Part shown: piece after piece, positions 53,301 to 64,000 of the stretch
Layout of the letters: each line of letters starts with the position of its first letter
Position numbering within the stretch: position 1 is the stretch's first letter
Assembly (NCBI GenBank): GCA_963082875.1
Contig: OY720097.1
Location: 15,818,501-15,882,500 of the forward strand
Length of the DNA: 64,000 nt
DNA from: Corella eumyota
Lineage: Eukaryota > Chordata > Ascidiacea > Phlebobranchia > Corellidae
Direction: 5' to 3'
Notes under the pieces: generated by a model
Told to the model about the DNA's origin: nothing
The model's input: the letters and a program-made list of their open reading frames with translations, nothing else
The model's database searches: none
Made by a program: the position numbers and the translations under genes

Positions 53301-56300
53301 TTCCTGTCTTATAACAATTACACTTGTTTAACGTGCAGATCACTGGAATGACATGTTCGTCATGTGTTCACACTATTGAATCCAGGTTAAACGGTGTACA
53401 AGGTATAACTTATGCTTCGGTTGCACTTGCTACAGAAAGTGCTGTTGTCAAATATGATCCGGCACTTATTGGTGGGGCAAGGGACATTATTGAAATTATT
53501 GAAGTATGTTTTTTGATGTTTAATTTTTTTTTTTTAAGTTTTTAAAATATAAATTTTGGTTTTTAATTATATTTACTGTGAAGACAACAATTACACAACA
53601 CTGGCAACTTCCAAAAAATTGTTCATAAATAATTAAAAACCAATGTTTTAAAAGCAAGCTAATTTTGGTGTCATATTACATTGATTCACAGAATTTAAAC
53701 ATTTTCTAAGAATTTGCATATAATGAACAAATTTCCTTTTCAGGGTAGTGGCTTTAATGCCTCAATTCGAACAAGTGAAAATAAGGGAGGTTCCTTGGAT
53801 CATAAAATTCAAATTAAACAATGGAGAACCTCGTTTTTTACTGCGCTTATTTTTGGTGTACCTGTAATGGCTCTTATGATTTATTACATGGCATCAGGGG
53901 CTCATAATCATCCTTATTTAGTTGTACCCGGCTTGAGCTTACAAAATTTGTTAATGTTTTTGCTTTGCACACCAGTACAGGTAAGTGGTAATATTTATAT
54001 CTAGAATTTTAATATTTGTATATAGGATTTAAATAATTTTATAAACAATTGGAAGTCTCTTAAAAAAAGAATACAATGATTACCGTATAACATTTTTTCA
54101 GCGTAAGGGTAAAATAAAATTTACATACAGCGATAGTCTTCTGTACCTTTGTATTTTTTTTATTATTTATTTGATAAAGTCACTTTTGTTAAAAGTAACC
54201 AAGCCTAGGCTAGTTGTTAAACAAATATATTGCTTTTCTTTTTATTTATTTAAACTAGTTTTACTCTAGGAGGATATGCTTAAATTGGGTTAGTTGAAAT
54301 TAGGGATGGGCCAATCAAATCCGAGTCCGAGTACTCGGCCCGAGTAATAAGAATATTTTAGTACTCGTGCTCGTCGAGCATTTTTTAGTACTCGGACGCC
54401 GAGTAATAATTTGTCCTTTAAGATCGTATACGATTTACTAAACATAAAAAAACACGAGGTTTGCCTTTTTCTAATAAATTATAATCTTCTCTCGATTTAT
54501 CACGTTATTTAAGCAACGATTGCGCAACAAATACACTTTTTACATAGTAAAATTTTACGCATAATAAATTTGAGACTTTTACATTTTCGTTTAGACTTAA
54601 AATGATATTGCTATTAGCGGTTAGTAGTTTTGCCAACGTTAAACACATTTATAATCCATAAATAGGTGTTTTTTGGCAAATTTTGCAGTTTAAAATTATG
54701 CGGGAAAGATTCTCATGAACAGTTATATACGTTAAATGACGTCATAACCGAGTACTCAGACTCGGCCGAGTATCGCGACAAAATACTCGGGCTCATCGAA
54801 TCCGAGTAATTTGAATTTCAGCCCATCCCTAGTTGAAATATAACAAAATATAGTTAAAAATATATATTTTTAGATATATGGGGGTCGTTACTTTTACATT
54901 CAAGCCTGGGCTGCAGTAAAACACAAAACCGCCAACATGGACGTCCTTATAGTAATGACAACAGTTATATCTTACACTTACTCTGTAATACTCGTAGTTG
55001 TGGCCATGCTACAACAAGCACAAGGAAGTCCCAAGACCTTTTTTGAAACTCCTCCCATGCTGTTTGTGTTTATTGCATTGGGAAGATGGCTGGAGCATAT
55101 CGCTAAGGTGAATATAAGTTTGTTTATGAAAATTGTAACATGTTCCTTAATGTATATTTTCATATGTTTCATTATTAAAACACACAAATTAAAATATAAA
55201 AAACTTTTGGTAGCGATTGAAATATATGCTCTTTTTTTTAGCCCATGTGTTTTTTTTTTTCAATTTAAATTTGAAACATTTTGGAGTAGTTATTACCTCC
55301 CGTGGATTTCTAGAGTATATTTGTTGTTTATTATACCAGTTTATGTACACAAGGTTTTTGTTTTGATCAACACTTAATTACTTTAATAAGGAAATATGTA
55401 GACTATGAAGGAAATCTGTAGTTAAAGACTAACAATATTTAGGTTTTTGGTTTAATAAATATCTTGTTTTTAAAAAACAAAATTAAATGCTAATATCACA
55501 GAATTTAAATATGTAGCTTTGTATTATTTAATTACATTACTTGTTGGGATTGTTCAAATAGTCTGGCTTAAGATCTGGTTCAACAAATAATGTAATTTGA
55601 TTTCCTAGGATTTAATTTACATACAGTACATACAGAGTATATACAATACTTTCAATGGTTTTAATTTCCTTTTTTATTTTTGAAAGGTTTGTTAACATAA
55701 TATAGCCATAGATGTAAAACGTTTAAAATATTTAATTTTACTTATAATAAACATACTCTTAACTCTTTGTAACTTAAAACATGTGTAGTAAGTATTTAAC
55801 TACAAAAAATAATATGTATATATGCCAAGTTTTACTAATAAAGTTGCAATATTTTTAACGTTTTCATAAAAAAAAATTTTCAGGGCAAAACATCAGAAGC
55901 ACTCGCCAAACTAATGCAACTACAAGCAACCGAGGCCATTCTCGTGAAATTTGCACAAGATGGAGTGACGGTCCTCATGGAAGAGTTAATCACTGTGGAC
56001 CTGGTGCAGAGGGGTGACTACCTCCGGGTGTCACCTGGTACCAAGTTTCCCACAGATGGAAAGGTGGTAGAAGGAACTTCGATGGCAGATGAGTCAGTTA
56101 TTACAGGTGTGTATAGTAATAAAAGGCTATAGTTGCTCCAATAAAGTAGATCATTTTTATGTAGGATGTGGTATATTTAACTATTGAGTTTATTTTATAT
56201 AAAGGTTCAAATCAATTTTTCATATAGGTCTATTTACTGTCAACTTTAAATTTACTATTGTTGTACATTTAAAATACCTTTAATTCCATTTTAATCTGTT

Positions 56301-59300
56301 TAATAAATTACTTAAAATCAATTTTAAGGTGAATCTATGCCAGTAACAAAGAAACCAGGTTGTCCAGTAATAGGAGGTTCAATCAACTTGAATGGATCAG
56401 TGCTAATGCAAGCCACACATGTTGGTTCTGATTCTGCTCTCTCACAAATTGTGAGACTTGTAGAGGAAGCACAAACCTCCAAAGCTCCAATTCAACAGGT
56501 TTTTACAGTTAATTGTTTTTTTTCAATTATGTGACGTTTTAATTTGAAAATTGTGTGGTAAACCTAGAGTGACTTTTCTTGATACACTGTGTTATTATGT
56601 GTCACAAAACCTAAGTCAATATTTGTGTAGGTAAAACTTTGACATCTGGTTATGGTTTATCATTAAGTATAGGATAAACTATTAAGTTGATAAATATAAT
56701 ACTCCAAATTTTTTTATGTCACTGCCTTGTGCATTATTAAAGACATATGAATTTAGTATACACATTATTAAATATTGAACTCCATTTAATGATAATCATT
56801 TTGTACTATTTAAGGTCGCTGACAAGATTGCAGGTTATTTTGTACCAGCAGTAATTGTATTATCATCGGTGACTTGGATAGTTTGGGTGATTGTTGGATT
56901 CAGTAATCCAGACATTCTATCTCCATTTGCGGAAAAACATAAGTGAGATTTTTTGCTTTAAAGGGTTTTAAAAAAAATGTAAAGATAAATATTTCTAAAC
57001 GATGTAAAGATAACAGGTGTTAGGACTTCTATCCTTTAGTTTATTCATTTAATGATCGTCATAAAATTGTTTATTCACGTATTCACTTTGTTTTATCATG
57101 GCTTGATAGGCCAATAAATCCTTATTTTAAAAAATAATTATTTAACAAACTTACCATTTGCCAACTAATAAATTTTAATTTTTTGTGTTTGATTACAACA
57201 ATTTGATTCTTTATTACAATTTTTTACATAAATTTTGTATTTTGTTAAAAATTTTGTCTAAATTTGATTAATATTTTTAGATACCTATCTTCTCATGAAA
57301 TGGTTATCAGATTTGCTTTTCAAACTGCCATCACTGTTCTGGCCATTGCATGCCCCTGTGCTTTAGGGTTGGCAACCCCGACAGCTGTTATGGTTGGGAC
57401 TGGAGTTGGTGCTCAAATCGGAATTTTGATCAAGGGTGGTGAACCACTTGAAACATCACACAAGGTACTGTAAATATGTTTTTGCAAGAATTCTTTTTAT
57501 TCATACCCTATTGCAAACTTTAATAATGTACTTTTAAATAACCACAGTACCAAAACAATATCAAAAGTGTATTTATTTTTAATTTAGACAATTACATTTT
57601 TTCACAGGTTAAAACTGTTGTGTTTGATAAAACTGGGACAATCACATATGGGGAACCCAAAATTGTGAAGGAATTGTTATGTAACAGTGAACAAGGAGGC
57701 TCAGGAATGTCACGCAGAAGACTTCTTGCTATTGTCGGCACTGCTGAGAATGCAAGCGAACATCCACTAGGAGCTGCAGTTGTTAATTATGCCAAAGAGG
57801 TAGAATAGTTTAAATTATATATAAAAAAATTGTTTTAAAATGGTAAAAATATTTTATAGAACTGTAAAAGTTTACGGAAAAACATTTTAACTTTTTTTTA
57901 GATTTTAAGATTGGATACACTGGGAAAGGCAACAGAATTTAAAATGATACCTGGGTGTGGAATTCAATGTTCAGTTACTGGAATTGAAACTGTTTTACAT
58001 AACAGCAACAACTCCTATGGAAATGACCTGGTAAATATTCAATTAAATGATCTCAATATTTTTCGAATTTAAAATTTAGGCCAATTATTAGGTTTTTGTA
58101 ATATATTTTGTCAGATTTATATTTTAAATATTTTAATTTGTGTTTTACAGCCTGAAGAAAACTTGGATTTAACCTCTGAGGAAACTACTTCCTTGCAAAG
58201 CTTATCACAACAAAAGAAATACTCTGTTGCCATCGGTAACAGAGAATGGATGAAAAGAAATGGAATTATTCTGTCACATGATATTGATCGAGCTATGACA
58301 GGTTTTTTTAAGATTTCAATTTAATTTGGATTTTTTTATTACAAATAAAATATGTGCCCAACAGTTTAAATCAAAAATTTTATTAAAACAAAAAATCAAT
58401 TTTATCAAACAATATTTTAATGCAGTTATTAACCTAATAAACCTTTATATTTTTAGAACAAGAGGAATGTGGATACACAGCAATCTTAACAGCGGTAGAT
58501 GGTCACTTGGAATGCATGTTAGCCATAGCTGACACTGTCAAAAGCGAGGCAGCATTAGCAGTACATACTTTACAGCGTATGGGCATACAAGTGATATTAC
58601 TTACTGGTGATAACAGAAAGACTGCAAAAGCAATTGCAAGACAGGTAATTTCACAAACGTGTTGGTTTAGACAGTAAAGAGACTGCTAATTGTATAAAAT
58701 TAGTTATCTAGTACCTATACATGTGGGCATTCTAACTTTTTTGATTTACAAAAATGTTATTTTTTTTTCTTAATCATTCAATCTCAACAGGCTGGGATCA
58801 AACAAGTTTATGCTGAAGTTCTACCCTCCCACAAAGTTGGTAAGATTCGACAACTGCAAGAAACTGGCCAAAAGGTGGCGATGGTGGGTGATGGAGTGAA
58901 TGATTCTCCAGCACTTGCTCAAGCTGATGTTGGAATTGCAATTGGAACAGGAACTGATGTAGCTGTGGAAGCTGCTGACGTTGTGTTGATCAAAGTAATT
59001 TTAAATTATAAAAATTTATATATACTTGAATAGAAATTTATGTTAAACTTTTTAATTTATTTTTTCTAGAATAATCTTATGGATGTCGTAGCAGCAATAG
59101 ATTTGTCTCACCACGTGATTCGACGAATTCGCCTTAACTTTATGTTTGCATGTGTTTATAACTTAGTAGGTATACCCCTCGCAGCAGGGGCATTTTATGT
59201 GTTTGGCATTGTACTTGAACCATGGATGGGGTCAGCAGCTATGGCTCTTAGTTCAGTTTCGGTTGTGACCTCTTCGCTTTTCCTTAAAACGTAAGTTAAT

Positions 59301-60280
59301 CTGACCAAGTTATTTAAAAAAAATAATATTGATAAAAAAAGGAATATTGTAACATAGGTTTTAAAAAAAGCAAAGTTGAAAAAATATCACTACTAATTTG
59401 ATGGGAAAATTAGTTATCTTTAATTATATTTTTAATATCCTTTTTTTTGCAACCACATCGTTAATTAGGTTAAAAGGAAAGTTACAAAAGTGGCGTGACT
59501 CTTATCCATCAAATCTATCTTTAAGCCTGGTTTCGAATAACCCGCTGTCTATTGCAAGTGTGGTGTTATCTAGAGCCAACAGTTTATTATCGTTTCACGA
59601 GAGTATTAATTTGAGTCATGATTCCTTGTGAAAATTTAAAACTTTCATAAATTAAAATGTTGTTGGTAATTATATTTAATTTTTTGGGACCTTGGTTATG
59701 GTAAATTAGTTTGGTGTAGTAATGTGGTATAGAGGTTCAACATGGTGGTTATGCGGGATATAAGGAATATTTTTAGTTTGATTATGGATGATTTTTAAGT
59801 ATATATAGAAAAAGTTGTTTTACTTTTATTCTACATTATACAAAAAGGTGTATTTATTTGTAAACATGACAATTTATGAAATTATAGTTACAATAGATTA
59901 GTAGCCAATCCCCTATTTAAAAAACGTATTAAACAAATACCAAATACTTAATAAATGTTTTTAAAAACAGATACAAAAAGCCAGCAGACAATCGATTTGG
60001 ACTTCCAAAATTCGTCAATACAACTGATGTATTGTATGACAACCAAGTTACAGCTATTTCTGGTGTTGAGGGGGCAATTAAACCTTCAGCTGGACGTTCA
60101 ATTGTAAACACGATAAAAAACAAAGTGTTAGAGTCGATTCACTCTTTGTCAATTGATAATGACGACCAGAGATCAAACAAAAGGTCACTGGGGTCATTGT
60201 CAGGTAAAAGGTCATCAAGTCACCCTAAAGAACAACAGCTCTCGCTTCTGTTAAATGACGATGAAGAGGATCTTTGTTAA
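50373..60280 (+). CDS. ATP7: ATP7 copper-transporting P1B-type ATPase, 1426 aa (distal last exon)
   Basis: Twenty exons in the distal form: 50373-50486, 50581-50683, 51243-51358, 51569-51799, 51944-52751, 52895-53067, 53339-53503, 53744-53980, 54874-55107, 55884-56106, 56329-56498, 56815-56942, 57281-57464, 57608-57799, 57902-58030, 58151-58301, 58457-58644, 58791-58994, 59070-59290, 59971-60280; all phases close. Six N-terminal metal-binding domains carry GMxCxxC (first Cys near residues 17, 90, 167, 286, 446 and 521); the fourth reads GMHCKSC. A Ser/Lys-rich linker of about 100 residues separates domains 4 and 5. Then: TGES, the CPC copper site (about 925-927), catalytic DKTGT (Asp 969), SEHPL (His 1014, the position of the common Wilson-disease mutation) and GDGVNDSP. 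Family role: pumping Cu(I) into the Golgi or out of the cell with traffic between them. Introns contain a MITE; the end is alternative. Confidence 0.97.
54301..54831. mobile_element. 531-bp hAT-like MITE in ATP7 intron 8
   Basis: Ends TAGGGATGGGC and, in reverse from the right, TAGGGATGGGC form perfect inverted termini of 11 bases. The flanks GTTGAAAT at 54293-54300 and 54832-54839 are an exact 8-base target duplication, the hAT signature. Inside are many ACTCGG/CCGAGT strings forming subterminal inverted repeats at both ends. No transposase. It ends 42 bases before ATP7 exon 9. Confidence 0.9.
55108..55883 (+). other. ATP7 intron 9 with open read-through frame
   Basis: The exon 9 frame stays open for about 90 codons past its GTGAAT donor. 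The translated stretch is hydrophobic and AT-biased, and the next exon ([10 protein letters not shown]) joins the family sequence exactly, so I treat it as intron. Confidence 0.6.
59469..59631 (+). CDS. ATP7: ATP7 alternative proximal last exon
   Basis: Preceded by a T-rich acceptor (TTAATTAG) and in the correct phase after 59070-59290, this exon adds [14 protein letters not shown]...[17 protein letters not shown] and stops at TGA, giving a 1377-residue protein. Its SRANSLLS string resembles the tail of vertebrate ATP7A (SRASINSLLS), which supports a coding exon rather than chance. ATTAAA at 59651-59656 is a possible weak polyadenylation signal. It would compete with the distal exon. Confidence 0.65.
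59971..60280 (+). CDS. ATP7: ATP7 alternative distal last exon
   Basis: Joins 59070-59290 in phase and begins TYKKP, like the RKP that follows the last membrane helix in vertebrate ATP7A. It ends with [17 protein letters not shown]: a Leu-Leu motif before an acidic end, in the place where ATP7A has its dileucine retrieval signal. This makes it the probable ancestral tail. Confidence 0.85.
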
Positions 60281-61200
60281 CTTTTTTATATAAATAGAAA
60301 GATTATATTGTTTCTTTTATGCTTTTTTGCAACTTGTTTTTATATTTAAATATTTCATATGAAAGCGTTATACTTAGGGCACAATTTAATGCAAACAATG
60401 ATACAACTTATAGTTCTTTGTTTTGTTATTTTTTTTTACTTTATGACCTAAATTTTTATTGGCACTTAATCAATAAATTTAAATGAGAACATCATTCGTA
60501 AGACATAGGGCGCAACCAATCAATATTACAAGCATTTGTATACCCATAATGCAGCATAAACCTAATACCCATTTTTAGAAAATAAGTGACTTTTTTTTGT
60601 TTAATTATTTATGATATAATTTAACGATTTAAAGTGGTTTAAAGGCTTTAGTTGCTGGACAAGGTTACCTTAAAATTTAACTTTTTTTTTTGTTAGTTTT
60701 AAAAAGCTAACAATTTTAATAGCAATTTGGGTTCTTATAGTCAACATAAGTATGCAATTTAAAAAAAAAAAATTATATTTTTATTTCATACAGTTTTGTA
60801 AGATATTTATATTATTTATAACTTTAATTATGCAAACTTAAAATCCCATTAGATTAAAATGGTTTTGGATAATTTATATATTGTAGACTAATCTGTCTAA
60901 GTGGGGTGGTTGTTTAAATTTTAATTAAAATCTTCTTTGATAATTATAAGTAATTTTATAGTACAAAACTTTTCTTTATTGTTTCTTACTTATTTTCTTG
61001 AACTTTTCTTATTATGTTTTAAAGTATGGTAAATAAAAATTCACTAACCATGTTGTGCTTATAAATTAAAATCAGTCAAAACAATCTTTCAAGTAAATAA
61101 CTAATCATTATAAATAGTTTTTGGGTTACCTTTATTTATTCAAAAGATTTTCTTGTCTTAAGACAATAATTACAAAACTAAACGGCGGTAATAATAATTT
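60281..61200 (+). other. ATP7 3' UTR and intergenic region
   Basis: AT-rich; AATAAATTTAAA near 60470 may be the ATP7 polyadenylation signal. No gene or repeat recognised. Confidence 0.4.
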
Positions 61201-62306
<1,106 letters not shown>

Positions 62307-62402
62307 TTTTTTAGAAAAAAATTGACTATGTCGTCGTCCAAGTACTTGGTCGAACATAAAATATGTATATACAATAATCATTCCACTGATATAGACTATG
62401 CT

Positions 62403-62408
62403 AATAAA
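62403..62408 (+). terminator. Calmodulin polyadenylation signal
   Basis: AATAAA about 97 bases after the stop codon. Confidence 0.55.
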
Positions 62409-62963
62409 AATATAGTTTTTGGACTCTAATCAGCATGTTAATTATTAGCGTTTAATTTATTAATTGTTAAAAAATTATAAAATTGTTGTGTTTATTTTAA
62501 TTTTCCTGTTTTTACAATGTAAACTTAGATTCTTTTAGACTGTAACATGTATCTCTGTAATTTGGTTTTATATCGCCTTGAATTAAAAGCTTTAAATCCC
62601 ATGTTATATAACTTCACTCTTTGCACTGAAATACTTTCTTAAAATTTTGATTTAATAACTGGTTTAATAAACTGTAAAACATTTACACTTTTTTACATTT
62701 CTTTACCAAAAACTATTTCAATTTTCAATTAAATTTGTTACAAACCTTACAAAATTAAACGGGATTTTAGAAACTTACATGCAATTTATAGTACTGTTTA
62801 TATTTGTGCTTAATATAATTCTGTTTTTGAAAATACATAGTAGCCAGAGAGTAATCTCTGTTTTTAAAAACATGTGTAATCGCTTAGTTCTGTACTAATT
62901 TTAGGTGGAAGAGTTAAGAATTCAATGTAACACATTACATTTTCTGTATAGTTTAAATCACAA
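62409..62963 (+). other. Calmodulin downstream region
   Basis: AT-rich; no gene seen before the short first exon of the next unit. Confidence 0.35.
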
Positions 62964-63981
62964 ATGAGAACCATGATTGTGCCTTTAGGACCAAGAGAAT
63001 TTATTCCTTGTGGTCAACAAGCCTATTCTCAACACCCAGGTTAGCTTATTTTATTACAAAAAATTCCTAATATTTTTTTTAATGTTGAGGAGAAGTTAAC
63101 TAAAAAAATTATATCTTGAGTATTTGCGATATAAATGGTGCAAAATACATGCATTATTGCTAATAAGCTGTTTTGCAAAATGTTTTAAACCGACCTATTT
63201 TGTACTGTGAAAACCACTGATTTATAAATTACAATGGTGTCTAGGGGAGACTATTATTTCCCACAGGGAATATATAGAACAAGTTTAAAGATAAGCAGCT
63301 GGGAAAACATAGTCAATGATTTATATATAATTTATGTTTAGACCATTTGATTGCATAATTACAAGCAAATATTTTAATTAAGGCGGGACAATGTCATGCT
63401 AAACTAAAAAAAAAATATGTTATTAAATTTACATTACATGACTTTTAACTTACAAAATAATGAACAAAATCCAAATTTTTTAAGCTAATAAATCGCCCAT
63501 TCAAATTTAATTTTAATATACAAAGAGTTTTTGATTTACATGGTTCAACTGAATTGCAATTAAGTTTGCAGACTAGTCATATTGATTATTCTCAAACAAT
63601 AATCTTTAGTGCTTTGTTTTAAATCTTATTTTGTGTTGTTTCCGTAATTATGTGAACTACTTTGTTTTATTAAAAGAAAATGTTTCTTATTATAGGTTTT
63701 CTTTGTCTGTATATACGAGATTCACAAAAGTTAGAAAATTCACAAAACAGTCTTCTTGGTACTTTTAGTCAAGTTACTTTGGAAGATAAACCTAAGGTAT
63801 CGTATGCAAATAATGATTTAAAAGTTATAATAAAGCTTAATATTTATTGTTGATAAACCACTCGTTTTAAGTAAACTACTAGTTTCATGCACTAATATAC
63901 ATGCACAAATCTAGATTTTTTTTAATGTTGAAACTTTTGTTTTAGATTTTTGCCAATTCATATCCTTTGATTTTTGTTTAA
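62964..63981 (+). CDS. Unidentified gene, 5' end (possibly truncated by the window)
   Basis: An exon at 62964-63039 (M-R-T-M-I-V-P-L-G-P-R-E-F-I-P, then CGQQAYSQHP) ends in a GT donor in phase 1 and joins an exon at 63696-63796 (GFLCLYIRDSQKLENSQ, LLGTFSQVTLEDKPK). A possible third exon from 63946 reads IFANSYPLIFV and reaches TAA at 63981; alternatively a GT at about 63976 continues splicing outside the window. I do not recognise the protein. The paired splice sites and non-AT-biased residues suggest a real gene, but support is limited. Confidence 0.5.
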
Positions 63982-64000
63982 CCCAAAATTTTTTTTTGTT

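Noticed and set aside
55108-55377. Extension of ATP7 exon 9 into a 146-residue frame
   Set aside because: The GTGAAT donor followed by exon 55884-56106 restores the conserved HIAKGKTSEAL sequence; the extension is AT-biased and unlike any ATP7.

Overview
The window looks like a piece of a compact, AT-rich invertebrate chordate genome, most likely a tunicate of the Ciona type. That is inference: genes that are paralogue pairs in vertebrates (CYFIP1/2, ATP7A/B, CHIC1/2, AGFG1/2) appear here as one gene each, introns are mostly short, and several start codons lie just downstream of 3'-splice-like sites, as expected for spliced-leader trans-splicing. I found no bacterial, CRISPR, retroviral or LTR-type content. 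Exon models were read by eye by joining GT-AG (once GC-AG) boundaries; unless stated otherwise, reading phase closes across the whole model.

Layout. 1-706 (+): 3' end of a MYST histone acetyltransferase (KAT7/HBO1). 1550-4297 (-): an 11-exon ankyrin-repeat protein I cannot place in a named family. About 5005-5274: a reverse-strand tRNA-derived SINE. 6696-6926 (+): a UQCR10/QCR9-like mitochondrial small protein. 6927-15731: a long gene-free stretch ahead of a KLF transcription factor (15732-21908, +), probably its regulatory territory. 23368-32576 (+): CYFIP, a WAVE-complex subunit, with two separate pairs of mutually exclusive duplicated exons. 33658-33792: a small MITE. 33994-37067 (+): DDX52, with a second SINE copy ending next to an exon. 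37405-39667 (-): acid ceramidase, divergent from COMMD2 (40186-40788, +). 41279-41887: a further MITE-like element. 42004-42953 (+): CHIC1/2. 43888-44515: a foldback element. 45246-46865 (+): AGFG, an ArfGAP with NPF motifs. 50033-50301: MITE. 50373-60280 (+): ATP7 copper ATPase with six metal-binding domains, an intronic MITE and two alternative last exons. 61857-62306 (+): calmodulin. 62964 onward (+): start of an unidentified gene.

The genes are mostly unrelated housekeeping and signalling functions, not one pathway: chromatin (KAT7), transcription (KLF), actin control (CYFIP), rRNA processing (DDX52), lysosomal lipid breakdown (acid ceramidase), endosomal trafficking and copper (COMMD2, CHIC, AGFG, ATP7), and calcium (calmodulin). 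The most interesting reading is isoform control. Two exon duplications in CYFIP, both of which would break the frame if included together, fall next to residues known in the human protein to form a Rac1-binding surface. ATP7 carries two competing C-terminal exons that would change its cytosolic tail. Several small mobile elements sit within tens of bases of splice acceptors or gene starts.
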